Shown piece by piece: positions 24,749 to 33,907 of a DNA stretch of 64,000 nt. Every line of letters starts with the position of its first letter. Position 1 is the stretch's first letter. Origin of the DNA: an uncultured Mucispirillum sp. GTDB lineage: Bacteria > Chrysiogenota > Deferribacteres > Deferribacterales > Mucispirillaceae. The notes beneath the pieces were generated by a model, which was not told the origin of the DNA, did no database searches, and saw nothing but the letters and a program-made list of their open reading frames with translations. The stretch covers positions 62,001-126,000 of the forward strand of contig CALUWI010000006.1 in assembly GCA_944324465.1 (NCBI GenBank), written 5' to 3'. A program made the translations under genes and the position numbers.

Positions 24749-24765
24749 ATATATAATTAATTATA

Positions 24766-25542
24766 TTATGCTTGAACTATTTTAATAATAAGTGAAACGA
24801 ACATTACAATAAATACTATTATTAATATTTTTTTAACGAAAGCCTGACCGTTTTTTATAGCCATTTTACTGCCTATGTAGCTGCCTAAAACATTAGCTAT
24901 TAAAAGAGGGATACCAATAGCTATTATTACCTGCCCTGCTTTTAAAAACATTACTAATGCACCAGCACCTGAAGAAAAGTTTACAATTTTTGCTACAGCT
25001 GAAGCATTTACCATATTCATACCTAATATAGAATAAAATGCAATTATTAAGAATGTCCCCATACCAGGACCGAAAAAGCCGTCATATATACCTAAAACAA
25101 AAGTAATAAATGGTGCTGCAATGTATAATTCTTTTTTAGTAAAATCTGTTACATTCTGCTTTAAATTCTTTTTAGGGATAAATGTAACAATAGCAGCAAC
25201 AGGAAGAATAAACAGAACTATTTTATTTAAAGTATCCTGAGATAAACCTAAGTTTAGATTTGAGCCAACCATACCGCCTAAAAATGCACATACAAGTCCG
25301 ATTAATGCAATAGGCCATATTACAGTTTTACTGCGGATAAAGTTATATGCCGCTGTTGCTGTGCCGAATACTGCAGGCAGTTTGTTTGTAGCTACAGCCA
25401 TAGTTGGCGAAAGACCAGCAAGCATTAAGGCTGGCACAAGAATAAACCCGCCGCCCCCTGCAATACTATCTATAAATCCAGCACAAAATGAGGCAATTAT
25501 TAAAAATGTAAGTATATAATAAGAATCAGCAATATATTCCAT
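24766..25542 (-). CDS. TauE/SafE-family permease (sulfite/organosulfonate exporter-like)
   Basis: The 258-residue protein has about eight hydrophobic segments and the internally repeated motif of the TauE/SafE/YfcA family: first half GFIDSIAGGGGFILVPALMLAGLSPTMAVATNKLPAVFGTATA, second half GIYDGFFGPGMGTFLIIAFYSILGMNMVNASAVAKIVNFSSGAGA. Members export sulfite, sulfoacetate or related anions across the inner membrane. The substrate here is not deducible. A good ribosome site (GGAGG) precedes the ATG. It is divergent from panD. Confidence 0.88.
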   Translation of the reverse strand: MEYIADSYYILTFLIIASFCAGFIDSIAGGGGFILVPALMLAGLSPTMAVATNKLPAVFGTATAAYNFIRSKTVIWPIALIGLVCAFLGGMVGSNLNLGLSQDTLNKIVLFILPVAAIVTFIPKKNLKQNVTDFTKKELYIAAPFITFVLGIYDGFFGPGMGTFLIIAFYSILGMNMVNASAVAKIVNFSSGAGALVMFLKAGQVIIAIGIPLLIANVLGSYIGSKMAIKNGQAFVKKILIIVFIVMFVSLIIKIVQA

Positions 25543-25645
25543 AAAATTCCTCCAAATAAGCTATAATATAAATTTATAATTATTTCAATTGATTTCTTCA
25601 ACAATTTAATATATACCTATTTTACTATTACTAGGAGGCTTATTA

Positions 25646-26074
25646 GTGGAGCTGATTGAAGTTATATCTGCAAAACTGCATGGAATAAAAATAACAGAAA
25701 GTGCACTGCATTACCACGGCAGTGTTACAATTGATGAAGATATTCTTCGTAAGGCTGGTATCCGCCCTATGGAGTTTGTATATATATGGAATAAAGCAAG
25801 TGGTGCAAGAATAAGCACTTATGTTCTGCCTGGAGAAAAAGGAAGCGGTGTTGTATGCTTAAACGGTGCTGCTGCAAGAAGCTGCCAGGTTGGAGATGAA
25901 GTGATTATATCTCTTTCTAAATATGTTACAAATGACGAAATGGGTGAAAGAAAAGCAAAAGTGCTTACTTTTAATCATAACAGCCGTATAAATACAATAG
26001 ATGAAATATTAGAATATGATTTTATAAGCGATACAGAAGATAACTGGCAGTTTAAAATCAATAAACTCTATTAA
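25646..26074 (+). CDS. panD: aspartate 1-decarboxylase precursor
   Basis: PanD converts aspartate to beta-alanine for pantothenate and CoA. It is a pyruvoyl enzyme that cleaves itself. The protein has LHGIKITESALHYHGSVTIDEDILRKAGI, with the cleavage pair Gly25-Ser26, and YVLPGEKGSGVVCLNGAAARSCQVGDEVIISLS, the rest of the conserved fold. The catalytic serine, which becomes the pyruvoyl group, is therefore present. At 142 residues it is about 15 longer than usual because of a C-terminal extension (TIDEILEYDFISDTEDNWQF). The start is a GTG with AGGAGG 7 bases upstream. It is a single-gene unit. Confidence 0.93.
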   Translation: MELIEVISAKLHGIKITESALHYHGSVTIDEDILRKAGIRPMEFVYIWNKASGARISTYVLPGEKGSGVVCLNGAAARSCQVGDEVIISLSKYVTNDEMGERKAKVLTFNHNSRINTIDEILEYDFISDTEDNWQFKINKLY

Positions 26075-26209
26075 AATTATCTTTTAATTTATAAAACATT
26101 AATTTTATTTAAAAAAAGACAAATTTTCTCTTGCAATATAATAAAATAAGTTTATTAATAGTATATTATAATATATATTATAATAATTATTTTATCTTGG
26201 GAGAGAAAA

Positions 26210-27733
26210 ATGAAGGTAAACGAAAATCCAGGAGCAAAACAAGGTATATTATCTGCTGTCAGCTCTAATTTTTTAGGCAGTGCTCCAAGATGGTATAAGA
26301 TTTTAATTATATCATATCTTATCATTAACCCTATTTTATTTGCTGTTAATCCATTTGTAGCAGGCTGGGTGTTAATGGCAGAATTTATTTCTACACTAGC
26401 ATTAGCACTAGTATGTTATCCACTGCCATCTGGTGGTTTATTAGCTATTGAAGCAGTTATTATTGGTATGACTTCCGCAGAACATGTTTATGAACATGTA
26501 GTAGATAATTTTCCAGTATTATTATTACTTATGTTTATGGTAGCAGGTATCTTCTTTATGAAAGAACTGCTGCTTTTTATTTTTACTCGCCTTTTAGTAA
26601 GCATTCGTTCTAAAATATTTTTATCATTAATCTTTTGTTTTCTTGGTGCATTTTTATCTGCATTTTTAGATGCATTAACTGTTATAGCTGTTATAATAAC
26701 AGTTGCATATGGTTTTTATGGTATATATCATAAATATGCATCAAGTAAAGGGGAAAAACAGGCAAAATCTATTAAAGATGATGAAAATATTGATGCAATT
26801 GATAAAGAAGATTTAGAGAATTTTCGTGGATTTTTAAGAAACTTAATGATGCATGCAGCAGTAGGTACAACATTAGGTGGAGCATTAACATTAGTTGGGG
26901 AGCCTCAAAATCTTCTTATAGGTAAACAAATGGGCTGGGATTTTATTCAGTTCTTTAAAGAATGTTCCCCAGTTTCTGTGCCGGTATTTTTTGCAGGTCT
27001 TATAACTTGTATTTTAACAGAAGTATTTAAAATATTAGGCTATGGCTACCAAATGCCTGAAAATGTCCGTAAAGTTTTAGAAGCTGAAGTAAAAAGAACT
27101 TCTGAAAATATGGACAGTAAAACAATAGGCAGATATATTGTAGAAGCTGTTGCTGGTGTATTTTTAATTATAGCTCTTGCTCTGCATTTAGCTGAAGTTG
27201 GTTTAGTTGGTTTAACTATCATCATTTTAGTTACATCATTTACAGGTGTTATTGAAGAACACCGTTTTGGTGAAGCCTTTACAGAATCGCTGCCATTTAC
27301 TGCTCTTTTAGTTGTATTTTTTACAATTGTTGCAGTTATAGCAGACCAAAACTTGTTTAAACCTATTATTGATGTAGTATTTAGTATGGACGGTAAACAC
27401 CAAATACTAGCATTCTTTGCTGCAAACGGTGTGCTTTCTGCTATTAGCGATAATGTGTTTGTTGCTACCGTTTATATTACAGAAGTTGTTGCAGCATTAA
27501 AAGGCGGCATTATTGACCAGCTGCAGGCTGATAAACTTGCAGTTGCAACAAATATGGGAACAAATATTCCATCAATTGCAACACCTAACGGACAGGCTGC
27601 ATTTTTATTCTTATTAACTTCTTCACTTGCTCCATTAATAAGATTATCTTATGTACAGATGCTTAAACTTGCCCTTCCATACACTATTGTAATGACTACA
27701 GTTGCATTACTGGCAACATATTTTAATTTATAA
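26210..27733 (+). CDS. nhaB: Na+/H+ antiporter NhaB
   Basis: The 507-residue inner membrane protein aligns by eye with E. coli NhaB through most of its length: [133 protein letters not shown]. The conserved charged residues in these helices are present. It exchanges external H+ for cytoplasmic Na+, helping pH and sodium homeostasis. GGGAGAG lies 7-8 bases before the ATG. The next gene starts within its stop codon (TAATG). Confidence 0.96.
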   Translation: MKVNENPGAKQGILSAVSSNFLGSAPRWYKILIISYLIINPILFAVNPFVAGWVLMAEFISTLALALVCYPLPSGGLLAIEAVIIGMTSAEHVYEHVVDNFPVLLLLMFMVAGIFFMKELLLFIFTRLLVSIRSKIFLSLIFCFLGAFLSAFLDALTVIAVIITVAYGFYGIYHKYASSKGEKQAKSIKDDENIDAIDKEDLENFRGFLRNLMMHAAVGTTLGGALTLVGEPQNLLIGKQMGWDFIQFFKECSPVSVPVFFAGLITCILTEVFKILGYGYQMPENVRKVLEAEVKRTSENMDSKTIGRYIVEAVAGVFLIIALALHLAEVGLVGLTIIILVTSFTGVIEEHRFGEAFTESLPFTALLVVFFTIVAVIADQNLFKPIIDVVFSMDGKHQILAFFAANGVLSAISDNVFVATVYITEVVAALKGGIIDQLQADKLAVATNMGTNIPSIATPNGQAAFLFLLTSSLAPLIRLSYVQMLKLALPYTIVMTTVALLATYFNL

Positions 27734-28536
27734 TGACATTAAAAAGTAAAGAAAGTAAGTTAATCAACATATTAAAGGGTTTTAAATCATGTGCCGTCGC
27801 TTTTTCAGGCGGCACAGATTCTACCCTGCTTTTATATTACCTTTCAAAGCTGAATATAAAAACAAAAGCATATACTTTTCATTCTTATTTATACCCTGAA
27901 AGTGAGCTGAAAGATGCAGAAAATACTGCAGCAATGCTTAATATTGAGCAGGAAGTAATTTATCTTGAGCCACTTGATATGATAGAAAATATTAAATATA
28001 ACCCTAAAGAAAGATGTTATATATGTAAAAAATATATGTTTTCTATACTAAAAAAAGCAGCAGCAAAAGACGGACTTGAAACACTGATTGAAGGCTCAAA
28101 CTATGATGATAGAAAAGACTTTCGTCCAGGATTTAAGGCTGTGCAGGAAATAGGAGCAGTAAGCCCCCTTGATATGGCAGCTCTTACAAAAGAAGATATT
28201 AGAAACCTTTTAAAACAGGCTAATCTTAACTATAATAAACCGTCTTTTGCATGCTATTTCTCTCGTTTTCCATATAATATGGAAATAAGCAAAGATATGA
28301 TTGAGCTAGTATCTAAAAGTGAATGTTATATCCACAGCCTTGGAATGATAAGTGCAAGAGTTAGATACCATAACCAAATCGCCAGAATTGAAGCATCAGA
28401 AAATCATATAAAAGAAATTATAAATAATAAAGATATACGGGAAAAAATCATCACCTACCTAAAATCTCTTGGCTTTATCTTTGTATGCATTGATTTAGAA
28501 GAATATAAAACAGGCTCCATGAACAGGTTAATATAA
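27733..28536 (+). CDS. larE: LarE-like ATP-dependent sulfur transferase
   Basis: LarE sulfurises the pyridinium carboxylate precursor of the nickel-pincer cofactor, giving up the sulfur of its own cysteine. The 267-residue protein has the PP-loop AVAFSGGTDSTLLL (Thr where Val is common), ERCYICK, EGSNYDDRKDFRPGFKAVQEIGAVSPLDMAALTKEDIRNLL, and KPSFACYFSRFPY, in which Cys174 matches the sacrificial cysteine. No larA, larB or larC lies nearby, so it may serve a distant lar locus or a related sulfur transfer. Its ATG overlaps the nhaB stop and the next gene begins directly after its own stop, so the three probably share one transcript. Confidence 0.88.
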   Translation: MTLKSKESKLINILKGFKSCAVAFSGGTDSTLLLYYLSKLNIKTKAYTFHSYLYPESELKDAENTAAMLNIEQEVIYLEPLDMIENIKYNPKERCYICKKYMFSILKKAAAKDGLETLIEGSNYDDRKDFRPGFKAVQEIGAVSPLDMAALTKEDIRNLLKQANLNYNKPSFACYFSRFPYNMEISKDMIELVSKSECYIHSLGMISARVRYHNQIARIEASENHIKEIINNKDIREKIITYLKSLGFIFVCIDLEEYKTGSMNRLI

Positions 28537-29385
28537 ATGAAATTTAAACTTATAAAATATACTATAATAATATTCTCATTGTGTCAATTTTTGACACAAA
28601 TAAGTTATGCATATAATATGCCATTATTTAATGATACATTAAATAAAAAAGGATTTATGAAAAAACAGCCTTTCAATATAAGCATAGGATATGAATATAG
28701 CAGCACTGATGCCTTTAACTTATCATCAGGTTCAAATATAAGCAGTGCAGAAATCAATAAATCAAGTAACGGTATAAAAACAGAAGCAGGGCTTTATATT
28801 ACACCTTTTCTTAAGTTATTTATAAACTATACATATAGAAACAGTCTTTTAAACATTGAATATACTATTAATAAGCAGAACAAAAAAGACCTTTTGAAAG
28901 ATTATACTGCATTATTTGCAAGAAAAAGTAATGAGCATATTTATATGGCTGGTTTTGAAGCCGCTTATGAATGGACTATAAAAAAGTACACACCATATAT
29001 AGCTTTTAGAGCTGGTTTTGGCTGGACAACATCAGACAACTATGAAGATATATTTTATAATGCATCCTTTGCCTTAAAAGCAGGCACATATATAACATTT
29101 AATAAAAACTTTATATTAAACATATATACTGGTGCAGACTATACTACTCTTTTTAACAGCGGCTTAATGGTGGAAAATTTTAATATCAGCATACCTGATG
29201 AATATTTAATGATTGGTGCAGTAAATAATTATAATGGAGCAGCAGAGTATCAGGAAAATTATGATAAAAATATAAATATGCTTCTTGGTGCTGAATTTGA
29301 TATGTATAAGTATTCATCTATATTTGCAGAAATAAAATATATAAACTGTCTTGTGTTTTATACGGGTGTAAAAGTAAAATTTTAA
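28537..29385 (+). CDS. outer membrane beta-barrel protein, uncharacterised
   Basis: The 282-residue protein has a signal peptide (IIIFSLCQFLTQISYAYN) and many alternating hydrophobic/polar strands with aromatic girdle residues (FNISIGYEYSSTD, AAYEWTIKKYTPYIAFRAGFGWTT, SLALKAGTYITF-like segments). It ends in a C-terminal phenylalanine (YTGVKVKF), the signature recognised by the BAM machinery. I cannot name a family. The ATG directly follows the larE stop, with no ribosome site of its own beyond the overlapping AT-rich sequence, so coupling to larE is likely. Confidence 0.75.
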   Translation: MKFKLIKYTIIIFSLCQFLTQISYAYNMPLFNDTLNKKGFMKKQPFNISIGYEYSSTDAFNLSSGSNISSAEINKSSNGIKTEAGLYITPFLKLFINYTYRNSLLNIEYTINKQNKKDLLKDYTALFARKSNEHIYMAGFEAAYEWTIKKYTPYIAFRAGFGWTTSDNYEDIFYNASFALKAGTYITFNKNFILNIYTGADYTTLFNSGLMVENFNISIPDEYLMIGAVNNYNGAAEYQENYDKNINMLLGAEFDMYKYSSIFAEIKYINCLVFYTGVKVKF

Positions 29386-29684
29386 CTTGTAAAGCATTTT
29401 AATTATGCAATAGTTATAACCCATTGCAGTTATGTTATACTGAGCCTGTAAGGCGAAGTATCTGGAATGTAAGTGGGTGTGGCTAATTAATTAAAATTAA
29501 AAGTATAAATGTCTATAATTAACTATAAATTTTTAATTTTATTTATTTCACATATATATCACACAAAATAAGCTATAGTGTCAAGAAAAAAATATCATAT
29601 TTTGCTTTACATAATAGATAAAATAAGATATGCTTTTTAATGTTTTTTATAGTAAAAAAATATTTTTTATGAGGTTTTTATAGT
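29386..29684. other. intergenic region with a REP-like element
   Basis: About 300 bases with no gene. TGCAAT and ATTGCA around 29407-29429 can form a small hairpin. The stretch TTATACTGAGCCTGTAAGGCGAAGTATCTG at about 29433-29462 looks like the CTGAGC...GCGAAG-type dispersed repeats common in AT-rich Gram-negative genomes. It shares the TGAGC/GCGAAG words with the units downstream of the tmRNA gene. The last 100 bases are AT-only promoter-like sequence before the next gene. Confidence 0.5.
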
Positions 29685-30647
29685 ATGAAAAAAATCACAG
29701 TTTTACTTACTGCATTAGCATGTGCTTTTTCATTTGCTAATGTATCATTTGCTCAAGAGCAGAAAGCTGAATCAGATACGGCTGTTACAGCAAAAAAACG
29801 CCCTGCTCCAATTCCAAGGGCTCATATTGTGGAAGATTATCTTCCAATATTAGGTAAACAGGCTCGTGCAAACGGGGTAAGACCACCAAAACCATTCTTT
29901 ATTTCTGCAATCTACTATCACATGGAAATACCTCAAACAATTACAAATGCTAGGGGCTGGGGTTTCCACGATGCATTTATGACAGAAGACCAGGCAATTG
30001 GTGTAAGAATGGAAAATGCAAAAATAGTAACAAACTCTGGCGGTTTTAGAGCTGGTGTGAATATTCTGCCATTTATGTCTATCTTTGGTGTATATATGCA
30101 CACAGAAGGTTATTCTCAGTTTACTGCGGTTGCAGATGGTAATGCTGCAATGCCTAATGGATATATGCTTAATCAAAAAATAGATTTTAAAGCTGATACT
30201 GGTGCTGTTGGTGTAGGTTTCCAATATGGTATGCGAATAGGCAGGGTAGTGCCGTTTGCAGTTCTTAATGCAAACTATGCATGGACTACTACTAATATGA
30301 CAGACCAAATAATTGAAACAATAATAGCAGGTGCAAGAGTTGGTTTAAGAGTGCCACTGCCTAAAAATATGGGAATAAGTGCCCATATAGGCACACAATA
30401 CCAATACCTGCCAATGGGAAATGAGAGAAGTGGTCAATATACTGTTGAATTGCCTGCTGGTACAATTATTGGTCAAAATGACCCTATCAGTATTACATCA
30501 AAATATAGAGCAAATGCACAAAATGCTTCCCCTTGGGCTATGAATGCTGGAATTGCTTTTTCTGCTACAGAGCATTTTATGATGCTTTTAGAGTTTGGTT
30601 TTTTAAGCAGATTTACTACAATGGTAGCTGTGCAGGCTAACTTTTAA
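29685..30647 (+). CDS. outer membrane beta-barrel protein, uncharacterised
   Basis: The 320-residue protein has a clear signal peptide ending SFA (MKKITVLLTALACAFSFANVSFA) and a polar linker rich in Ala, Lys and Pro. From about residue 68 it has beta-strand-like segments (PFFISAIYYHMEIPQ, GFRAGVNILPFMSIFGVYMHTEG, GAVGVGFQYGMRIGRVVPFAVLNANYAWTT, FMMLLEFGFLSRFTTMVAVQANF) ending in Phe. This fits an outer membrane barrel with a periplasmic N-terminal extension. No family is recognised. A GAGG ribosome site precedes it, and the next gene, a lipoprotein, begins 21 bases after its stop. Confidence 0.78.
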   Translation: MKKITVLLTALACAFSFANVSFAQEQKAESDTAVTAKKRPAPIPRAHIVEDYLPILGKQARANGVRPPKPFFISAIYYHMEIPQTITNARGWGFHDAFMTEDQAIGVRMENAKIVTNSGGFRAGVNILPFMSIFGVYMHTEGYSQFTAVADGNAAMPNGYMLNQKIDFKADTGAVGVGFQYGMRIGRVVPFAVLNANYAWTTTNMTDQIIETIIAGARVGLRVPLPKNMGISAHIGTQYQYLPMGNERSGQYTVELPAGTIIGQNDPISITSKYRANAQNASPWAMNAGIAFSATEHFMMLLEFGFLSRFTTMVAVQANF

Positions 30648-30668
30648 TTTAATAAGGAGTTATATATT

Positions 30669-31736
30669 ATGAAAAAAATATTATTAAAATATTTACTTTT
30701 AACTATAACTGCAGCATTTATGCTTACTGGTTGTTTAGAAGAAAATGAAGTAATGGGACCAATTCCTTATAAATCAGATACTAGAACAGATATTGATGTT
30801 AATAATCCATCTACATTTAATGGTAACTATAAACCATTAGACTATATTGTAGACCCTGAAAAAACAAATGTTTTAGATATTTTATATCTTCAAGGCTCTA
30901 TAAATTTATTTTATAATGGTTCATCTAAAAAATTAACTTATAATTATGGCTTAAAATATACTGGTTATAATACAGAAGGTGATTATGCAAAACAAATAGA
31001 ATTAATAGATTTTCCAGAATATACAGTTGATGCAGATAAAAAAACAGTTAGATTTAAAGAACCTTTAATAATAAACTATAATAATGAAACATATACTATT
31101 AATTCTATTCAAAAAGTAGATGATAATTTAAAAACAATAACAGATACAGCATCTCTTAGTGATATAAATACTCAATACACTTTATGTGACCCTAGAGAAG
31201 TTGGTTCATCTAACCCAAAAAGCTGTACAAGTGTTAACGGAGCAATGAAATATATTGGATATTATAGAATAGAAAGTATTACTTGTAATAATGTTATATA
31301 TACAGGTGGAAAAAATTTTGCTGGCGAAATGGTTACTAACCCAAGTTTATTAGGTTTAGATGTAACAATACCAATAACTGTTAAAATTCAAGTTGCAGAA
31401 AGCAGTCCATTAAAACAATGTTTTCTGAAAACAAGTGAACTTAATGCATATAACTTATACTACACAGATGACACATATATGCTTACAGGAAGTGACTATC
31501 AAGGTGGATTGAGTAGTGCTTTTACTAAAGTAGGTTTAATCGGTTTAAATGTTGATGATAATTTTGAAAGAACAAGCCAAATAGAATATAAGCCTAAAGA
31601 TACAAGTTTTAATGATTTGACTTTTGGTGATGCTGGCAATAAAGTAACAATGCGATTAAAATTTATTGAACAAGGCACATTAAATGCAAGTCCTGTAAAA
31701 GAAATTGAAAACATACCTTATACAGTAAATCCATAA
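30669..31736 (+). CDS. lipoprotein, uncharacterised, partner of the preceding barrel
   Basis: The 355-residue protein has a signal and lipobox (AAFMLTGCLEEN) followed by a short linker and a large Asn/Thr/Tyr-rich mature domain with probable beta structure. Cysteines in the mature part at TLCDPRE, KSCTSVNG, ITCNN and KQCFLK suggest disulfides. The words NNPSTFNGNYK just after the linker resemble TKPETLNGNYE in the lipoprotein at 32267-33001, though the rest differs. It follows an outer membrane protein gene by 21 bases with AAGGAG as ribosome site, so the two are probably made together. Confidence 0.75.
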   Translation: MKKILLKYLLLTITAAFMLTGCLEENEVMGPIPYKSDTRTDIDVNNPSTFNGNYKPLDYIVDPEKTNVLDILYLQGSINLFYNGSSKKLTYNYGLKYTGYNTEGDYAKQIELIDFPEYTVDADKKTVRFKEPLIINYNNETYTINSIQKVDDNLKTITDTASLSDINTQYTLCDPREVGSSNPKSCTSVNGAMKYIGYYRIESITCNNVIYTGGKNFAGEMVTNPSLLGLDVTIPITVKIQVAESSPLKQCFLKTSELNAYNLYYTDDTYMLTGSDYQGGLSSAFTKVGLIGLNVDDNFERTSQIEYKPKDTSFNDLTFGDAGNKVTMRLKFIEQGTLNASPVKEIENIPYTVNP

Positions 31737-31749
31737 TAATATAAATAAA

Positions 31750-31768
31750 GGGTAGATTTTATCTACCC
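31750..31768 (+). terminator. hairpin after the 30669 lipoprotein gene
   Basis: GGGTAGA (31750-31756) pairs with TCTACCC (31762-31768) across a 5-base loop, extended by AA/TT pairs, 13 bases after the stop. It lacks a direct T run but is the only structure at the end of this unit. Confidence 0.6.
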
Positions 31769-31770
31769 TT

Positions 31771-32216
31771 CAGACTGTCAAAAAATACATTTTTTTAACA
31801 ATCTGCCTTTTCTATTTCTTTTATATCAAAAATATATAACCATATCAAACCCATATTTATATATATTACTTTAATATAAAAGTAAATTTAATAATCATAT
31901 CTTATGTATAATGTTTATAGCTTATACATCTTATATGAAATTAAAAATAATAATTATAATTTATATAATAAATAATATATTATAAACACTTTCAGATAAA
32001 ATATATAACTACAATATAGAATATCTATTATTATGAAGTAAAAATAATAGATGCTAAATAATAAAATAAACAAAGCTTTTATAGTTTATAATTTTTATAT
32101 ATACTATCCTGTAATCTAAATATAATATAAAAAGAAAAAAGAAATAAAGAGTATTTATAATTAAAAATATTATGGTCAAGAAAAGAATACAATAAATACA
32201 ACAAGTATAATAAGAT
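31771..32216. other. AT-only intergenic region, no gene seen
   Basis: About 450 bases that are nearly all A and T, between convergent lipoprotein genes. A minus-strand reading frame at 32054-32239 encodes only a Phe/Ile/Tyr-rich string with no ribosome site, which is what such composition yields by chance. I see no RNA structure beyond an imperfect inverted repeat around 31771-31806. Confidence 0.6.
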
Positions 32217-32220
32217 AAAA

Positions 32221-32245
32221 AAAGCGGTGGACTAACCACCGCTTT
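32221..32245 (-). terminator. terminator of the lipoprotein/barrel module 1
   Basis: AAAGCGGTGG (32221-32230) pairs with CCACCGCTTT (32236-32245), a 10-bp stem with a 5-base loop. On the minus strand it is followed by a run of T. It lies 22 bases after the stop of the lipoprotein gene. Confidence 0.85.
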
Positions 32246-32266
32246 TATATATGCAAACTTTATAAA

Positions 32267-33001
32267 TTAGTTAGCTGGTTCTGCTGGTGTAAATGGTTTT
32301 TGAATAGCATTTGCAAGAGCAGTAGTATCATCATTTACTTTTTTAAGAATGATAGTATTTTTTGTATCAACTATTGCCATGCCAAGAACAGATTTACCAA
32401 CTAATGTCATATCAATTTTTATAGAGCCATCTGCTAATTGAGATACTGTATATGGGCTTTCTGGAAATTCTGTAGATGCAGCTGATGGTGCATTATTAAC
32501 ATCATCATAATTCCAACCTGTTACACCTGTACCGCTGAATGTTGTAAGGTCTTTAGTTGCATAATATTTAGTAAATTGATATTTATCTACTGGAGATATT
32601 TCAACAATACCACCTTCCATTTGCATTCTTGATGCAATATTCATTTCATTATTAGCAACTGTTATTACAACTTTTCCATCTAATAAAGTAGATTGAGATT
32701 CTGAATTACATAGATTTAAACCACCTTGGTTAATTACATCTGGATATAATTCTGCAGCTTTTACACAGTCATTAGATATGTATGCTGCTGAAAGAAACGT
32801 TTCCATTCCAGCTGGAACATTAGTTACTTGTGAACCAAAAAAAGTAACTTCATAGTTACCATTTAATGTTTCTGGTTTTGTTAAATCAACTGGAGTATTA
32901 GGTATTGGAGCTGGTGTATCATTTTTTTCTTCTTCTGCACAACCAGCAAGTGCAAAAATAGCAAAAAGACTTGCTAAAATAAGTAATAAAGACTTTTTCA
33001 T
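32267..33001 (-). CDS. lipoprotein of the C-x18-C family (member 1)
   Basis: The 244-residue protein has a signal and lipobox (FAIFALAGCAEEE) and a short Pro-rich linker. Its core reads GNYEVTFFGSQVTNV, YISNDCVKAAELYPDVINQGGLNLC, SQSTLLDGKVVITVANNEMNIASRMQMEGGI, DKYQF and DTKNTIILKKV. The two cysteines 18 residues apart are kept in all three members found in this window and probably form a disulfide outside the cytoplasm. I recognise no described family. GAGG lies 8 bases before the ATG at 33001; an upstream ATG would spoil the signal peptide. It is the last gene of the module at 32.3-34.5 kb. Confidence 0.8.
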   Translation of the reverse strand: MKKSLLLILASLFAIFALAGCAEEEKNDTPAPIPNTPVDLTKPETLNGNYEVTFFGSQVTNVPAGMETFLSAAYISNDCVKAAELYPDVINQGGLNLCNSESQSTLLDGKVVITVANNEMNIASRMQMEGGIVEISPVDKYQFTKYYATKDLTTFSGTGVTGWNYDDVNNAPSAASTEFPESPYTVSQLADGSIKIDMTLVGKSVLGMAIVDTKNTIILKKVNDDTTALANAIQKPFTPAEPAN

Positions 33002-33126
33002 AACTTTTACCTCGTTATTTATTTTTTTTAAAAAGCTGCCACTATTATAATACATTATTTTATAGTGTCAACAATAAAAAAAGATAAATTTAATATTTTT
33101 TATAAAATAATTTATTAACAATTTTA

Positions 33127-33846
33127 TTAAAAAGGATAATCATTATTATTAATAAGCTCAATAGTATTATTATCTAATTTTTCTAAAATATATGTATTTT
33201 TAGTATCAACATTTATATTATTAAATATGGTATCTAGCTTAATATCTTTTCTATAATAAAATATATCTATTTGTATAGTCTTGTCATTCAGTTTTGTAAT
33301 AACATAATTATTATCTGAATGCTCATAAGCTGTATCTGATATATTGTTATTATAATAATAATATTCTTTTATTTCATTACCATTTAAGCTGTTAGATGGA
33401 GCAGATGTAATATATTGATATTTATAAGTTAAATATTTATCTGTTATGTTACCTTCTGCCTGAAGCTTTGCTTTAAAAGATATTTGGTTATCAAAAATAT
33501 AGATTACTGCTTTATTTGTCAACAAATTCAGTTGTGTCACTTCATCACACTTATTTTTTCCATTTTTATTAATAACATCCGGAAAAAGTTCTTGAGCTTT
33601 TTGGCAGTTATTAGAAATATAATAATTATTATATGTTTCAAATAAATCTGTATTAATTGCATTATTTAGATTTGTTAATTCTGAACCAAAAAATATAATA
33701 TTATATGTGCCTGCCAGATTTTTAAATTCTTCTGGAATATTATCAACTGGCAGACTATCTGTGTTTAGTGATGATTTTTCTTCTGCACAGCCTGTAAATA
33801 AAGATAAAATTACTGCAATACTAAGCAATAAAAATATTTTTTTCAT
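33127..33846 (-). CDS. lipoprotein of the C-x18-C family (member 2)
   Basis: The 239-residue paralogue of the neighbouring lipoprotein has a lipobox (ILSLFTGCAEEK) and then GTYNIIFFGSELTNL, YISNNCQKAQELFPDVINKNGKNKC, LLTNKAVIYIFDNQISFKAKLQAEGNI, TYKYQY and DTKNTYILEKL. It is more diverged and Asn-richer than the other two, but keeps the cysteine pair and the FFGS strand. A strong ribosome site (AGGAG) precedes the ATG. It lies between a beta-barrel gene (61 bases upstream) and member 1 (125 bases downstream), all on the minus strand. Confidence 0.8.
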   Translation of the reverse strand: MKKIFLLLSIAVILSLFTGCAEEKSSLNTDSLPVDNIPEEFKNLAGTYNIIFFGSELTNLNNAINTDLFETYNNYYISNNCQKAQELFPDVINKNGKNKCDEVTQLNLLTNKAVIYIFDNQISFKAKLQAEGNITDKYLTYKYQYITSAPSNSLNGNEIKEYYYYNNNISDTAYEHSDNNYVITKLNDKTIQIDIFYYRKDIKLDTIFNNINVDTKNTYILEKLDNNTIELINNNDYPF

Positions 33847-33907
33847 TAGTTTCTCCTATCATAAGATTTTTTCTATAATATGTTTTATACTATGCCGTTA
33901 AAAACAT

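Noticed and set aside
32054-32239. A 61-codon hydrophobic minus-strand reading frame
   Set aside because: It lies in almost pure AT sequence, has no ribosome site, and its Phe/Ile/Tyr content is what such composition gives by chance.
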